Assembly (NCBI RefSeq): GCF_040760005.1
Contig: NZ_CP099760.1
Location: forward strand, 1,235,501-1,299,500
Source of the DNA: Pseudomonas sp. stari2
GTDB taxonomy: Bacteria > Pseudomonadota > Gammaproteobacteria > Pseudomonadales > Pseudomonadaceae
DNA: 64,000 bases
Direction: 5' to 3'
Positions 61,846-64,000 of the stretch are shown piece after piece. Within the stretch, counting starts at the first letter, position 1. The number at the start of each line of letters is the position of its first letter. The notes under the pieces are model-generated. The model searched no databases. It was not told where the DNA came from and worked only from the letters and a program-made list of their open reading frames with translations. Both the position numbers and the translations under genes were made by a program.

Positions 61846-62727
61846 ATGGTCAGTCTGGATCGATTCGATACCTTCAAAGCCGTGGTCGAGGCTGGCTCGC
61901 TGACCGCCGCCGCCGATACGCTGGGGCAGACGCGGGCGGTAGTGAGCTTCAACCTCAAGCGGCTGGAAGAAGAGCTGGGCGTCACCTTGCTCACACGCAA
62001 TACCCGACAACTGGCCCTGACCGATGCTGGTGAGCGTTTTTACCGACGCTGTCTGCGCACGCTGGACGAAGCGCGGCTGGCCATCGAGGAAGCACGTTCG
62101 GAGCACTCGCAGCTCAAGGGCACATTGCGCATCACCACGACCGTGGAGTTCGCGCTGGCTCAAGTGGTGCCGGCGCTGGAAGTGTTTCGACAACAGCAGC
62201 CGCAACTGAACATTCACTTGTCCACGTCCTCGACCCACGCCGATCTGATCTCCGAACGCTTTGACATGGCGATCCGCCTGGGACGCATGCACGACTCCAA
62301 TCTTCGCGCGGTGCGGTTGTCGACGTTCGAAGTGTTTGCCGTGGCGGCGCCGGGGTTGGTTGAGCGATTTTCGCCGGTCAACACGCTGGCGGTGCTGGAG
62401 TCGATGCCAACGCTGGGACATGGGCGTGTGCCGGAAATGACGGTCAACGACCCGGCCGGCACCGAGCATATCTACCAGTCAAAACCGGGAACCACCGCTA
62501 TCGTCGCCGACAATTCCGCGACCCTGCGTGCGTTTGCACTGACCGGGCAAGGCGTGGCAATTCTGCCGCAGTGGTTGATTCAGGAAGACCTGGACGCCGG
62601 GCGGTTACAGCGCTTGTTGCCGGATTTCCGCTTCGCCCAACAAGGCGTGTATGCGCTGTATCCGGACACCCGGCACCTGCCGCTGAAGGTGCGGGCGTTC
62701 ATTGATTTCATGAAAGGGTGGGGCTGA
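61846..62727 (+). CDS. LysR-type regulator of the divergent MFS gene
   Basis: The 293-residue LysR protein has the winged helix FDTFKAVVEAGSLTAAADTL / GQTRAVVSFNLKRLEEELGV and an effector domain of the CrgA type (TTTVEFALAQVVPALEVFRQ, SERFDMAIRLGRMHDSNLRA). ATG 61846 has AGGGA upstream; the TTG start at 61825 would lie in the palindrome. It probably regulates the MFS exporter and the NTF2-like gene. Confidence 0.87.
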   Translation: MVSLDRFDTFKAVVEAGSLTAAADTLGQTRAVVSFNLKRLEEELGVTLLTRNTRQLALTDAGERFYRRCLRTLDEARLAIEEARSEHSQLKGTLRITTTVEFALAQVVPALEVFRQQQPQLNIHLSTSSTHADLISERFDMAIRLGRMHDSNLRAVRLSTFEVFAVAAPGLVERFSPVNTLAVLESMPTLGHGRVPEMTVNDPAGTEHIYQSKPGTTAIVADNSATLRAFALTGQGVAILPQWLIQEDLDAGRLQRLLPDFRFAQQGVYALYPDTRHLPLKVRAFIDFMKGWG

Positions 62728-62734
62728 CTCGATC

Positions 62735-63559
62735 TCAGAGTTGCCCACGCAAGCCGAAGCGCTTCATCAACGTCGATTCCAACAACCCTTTCGGCAACAG
62801 CGTCGCCAGCAACGGCAACGCCCGGCTGCCATTGCCGATGCGGATCAGCCGTGGCGGCTTGCTTTGCTGCACAGCCTTGAGCAACTCGGCGGCAAAGTCG
62901 CTGGCCGGCGTTGGTTTGTCCTGGGACGCCTTGGCCCGCGCCCGGATGCCTTCGCGCAGTGGAAACCACGGCGATTGTTCGTTGATCAGTTGTTCGGCTT
63001 CATGCCCGGCATTCTTGGCGAAGCTCGATTGAATCGCCCCCGGCTGCACTTCCATCACGCGAATCCCGAACGGTGCCAGCTCCATGCGCAAGGCATCGCT
63101 CAACGCATGCACCGCCGCTTTCGACGCGCAATAGGCACCGGCGAACGGCGTGACGAGTACTCCGGAAACACTGCCGACGTTCACCACCAGACCTTTGGCC
63201 CGGCGCAGTACCGGGAACAGCACACGGGTCACGCCGACAATCGAAAACACGTTGGTTTCGAACTGGCGCTGCATGGCCGCCACGCCGCCGTCGAGCAGCG
63301 GGCCCATGGCGCCGTAACCGGCATTGTTGATCAGCACGTCGAGGCCGCCGTGTTGCTGGTTGATACGCTCGGCGAGTTGCTCCAGCGCTGCGTTGTCATT
63401 GACGTCGAGCTGCACGGCCGTGAACCCGGCAGCGGCGAGTGCCGCGACGTCTTCAGCCTTGCGCGCACTGGCCCAGACCTCAAAGCCAGCCGACTTGAAC
63501 TCATCTGCAAGAGCGCGGCCGATGCCGCTGGAACAACCGGTAATCAACGCAACGGGCAT
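62735..63559 (-). CDS. SDR family oxidoreductase
   Basis: The 274-residue classical SDR has ITGCSSGIGRALADEF, NNAGYGAMGPL, VGSVSGVL, YCASKAAVHALSDAL and VQPGAIQSSF. It resembles retinol-dehydrogenase-like SDRs that use NADP; the substrate is unknown. ATG 63559 has AAGGA upstream. It is convergent with the LysR gene (7-bp gap). Confidence 0.85.
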   Translation of the reverse strand: MPVALITGCSSGIGRALADEFKSAGFEVWASARKAEDVAALAAAGFTAVQLDVNDNAALEQLAERINQQHGGLDVLINNAGYGAMGPLLDGGVAAMQRQFETNVFSIVGVTRVLFPVLRRAKGLVVNVGSVSGVLVTPFAGAYCASKAAVHALSDALRMELAPFGIRVMEVQPGAIQSSFAKNAGHEAEQLINEQSPWFPLREGIRARAKASQDKPTPASDFAAELLKAVQQSKPPRLIRIGNGSRALPLLATLLPKGLLESTLMKRFGLRGQL

Positions 63560-63594
63560 GGCGCATTCCTTGTGCAAAGTGTGAGGGGAGGGGA

Positions 63595-64000
63595 TCAGTC
63601 GGAGAAACTACCCTGCAATCGCTCGGCGCGAAACTCCAGGGTTTGCGGGCGATAACCGGGACGCAGCGGCGGCATCGGCAAGCAGTCCTCCCAATTGCCG
63701 CCTGCCTGCAGTTCGCCGGGGCCGCGATAGCGTGGGGCGGCGTATTGATTGTCGGCCAGATTCACCGTGTCGCCCGGCGCGTACGCTGCGATGCGCCAGC
63801 GCAGTTCGGTCAAAGGCACGTCGTTGCCATTGTTCATCTTCAGCTGCAACGGGCGATCCGCCGGGCATTTCTCAGGTGCGTACGTGATGCGCAACTCAAG
63901 CCGCGCCAGTTGTTTTATCTCGCGGTTGTCCAGCCACACCACCCACATCGCCACCAGCCCGAGGCCGACCGCGGCCGCCATGGACACCGGCAAGGCCTTG
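63595..64000 (-). CDS. Membrane-anchored protein of unknown function, start at or beyond window edge
   Basis: The frame is open to the window edge, where it reads KALPVSMAAAVGLGLVAMWV: one hydrophobic anchor followed by a periplasmic-looking domain (ITYAPEKCPADRPLQLKMNN, WRIAAYAPGDTVNLADNQYA) and no further helices. I do not recognise the family. The true start may be an ATG just outside the window, with internal TTG 63993 or ATG 63981 as alternatives. It lies 35 bp upstream of the SDR gene on the same strand, so the two may be cotranscribed. Confidence 0.6.
   Translation of the reverse strand, partial: KALPVSMAAAVGLGLVAMWVVWLDNREIKQLARLELRITYAPEKCPADRPLQLKMNNGNDVPLTELRWRIAAYAPGDTVNLADNQYAAPRYRGPGELQAGGNWEDCLPMPPLRPGYRPQTLEFRAERLQGSFSD

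Overview
The window looks like a chromosomal segment of a Pseudomonas of the fluorescens group. GC is high throughout, genes are packed tightly on both strands, and several blocks are typical of Pseudomonas: folM-folE-folX, a LysR regulator divergent from cidAB, hmgR/hmgA-fahA-maiA, HopJ/DUF1244, sdaA-sdaC, FecI/FecR/TonB-receptor sets and an Aae-like efflux operon. From memory, the gene order around 3.8-14 kb and 32-34 kb resembles the PA3413-PA3439 region of P. aeruginosa. I saw no tRNA, rRNA, CRISPR array, prophage or intact insertion sequence.

Layout: 0-3.1 kb holds a glycosyltransferase cut by the window edge, cysZ and trxB. 3.1-5.5 kb holds a HopJ-like gene, DUF1244 and the tetrahydromonapterin genes folX, folE and folM. 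5.5-9.0 kb has an ABM-type membrane protein, a MerR/LitR-like regulator without the cobalamin histidine motif, a PilZ-like protein, a short LOV photoreceptor and a MioC-like flavodoxin: a probable blue-light sensing module. 9.0-14.0 kb holds cidR-like/cidAB and an aldolase/hydrolase/SDR group. 14.0-16.5 kb is an S-type bacteriocin with its probable immunity gene, behind a LexA box. 17.2-25.6 kb has a DUF1302/DUF1329 pair, a large MalT-type LuxR regulator and a DUF6543 'dermonecrotic toxin'-like protein.

25.6-31.3 kb is the homogentisate pathway (hmgR divergent from hmgA-fahA-maiA, then an aromatic-acid MFS carrier). It completes phenylalanine/tyrosine breakdown, whose first step in pseudomonads uses the tetrahydromonapterin made by the fol genes at 4-5 kb. 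31-39.4 kb holds a SirB1-family gene, a leucine-dehydrogenase homologue with a replaced catalytic lysine, SOS-regulated yebG, psiE, DUF3509, the serine catabolic pair sdaC/sdaA with a divergent LysR regulator, and an HPF/RaiA ribosome factor.

39.5-49.8 kb is an iron region: fecA-fecR-fecI on the minus strand, divergent from DUF3649-PepSY-DUF3325-sigma-FecR-siderophore receptor, with Fur-like sites between them. 49.8-53.4 kb holds an AraC regulator, an EamA exporter, DUF2165 and a 2-hydroxyacid dehydrogenase. A roughly 0.6-kb repeat-like intergenic element follows. 54-60 kb is a LysR regulator divergent from an outer-membrane lipoprotein/FUSC/DUF1656/HlyD efflux operon. 60-64 kb holds an NTF2-like protein, an MFS exporter, a LysR regulator with a perfect 19-bp palindrome upstream, an SDR and an edge-truncated membrane-anchored protein.

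The most rewarding places for a second look are the LOV/LitR/PilZ module, the Lys-to-Val change in the leucine-dehydrogenase homologue, the SOS-controlled bacteriocin with an unassigned killing domain, the orphan terminator upstream of it, the DUF6543 protein and the 53.4-53.9 kb element.
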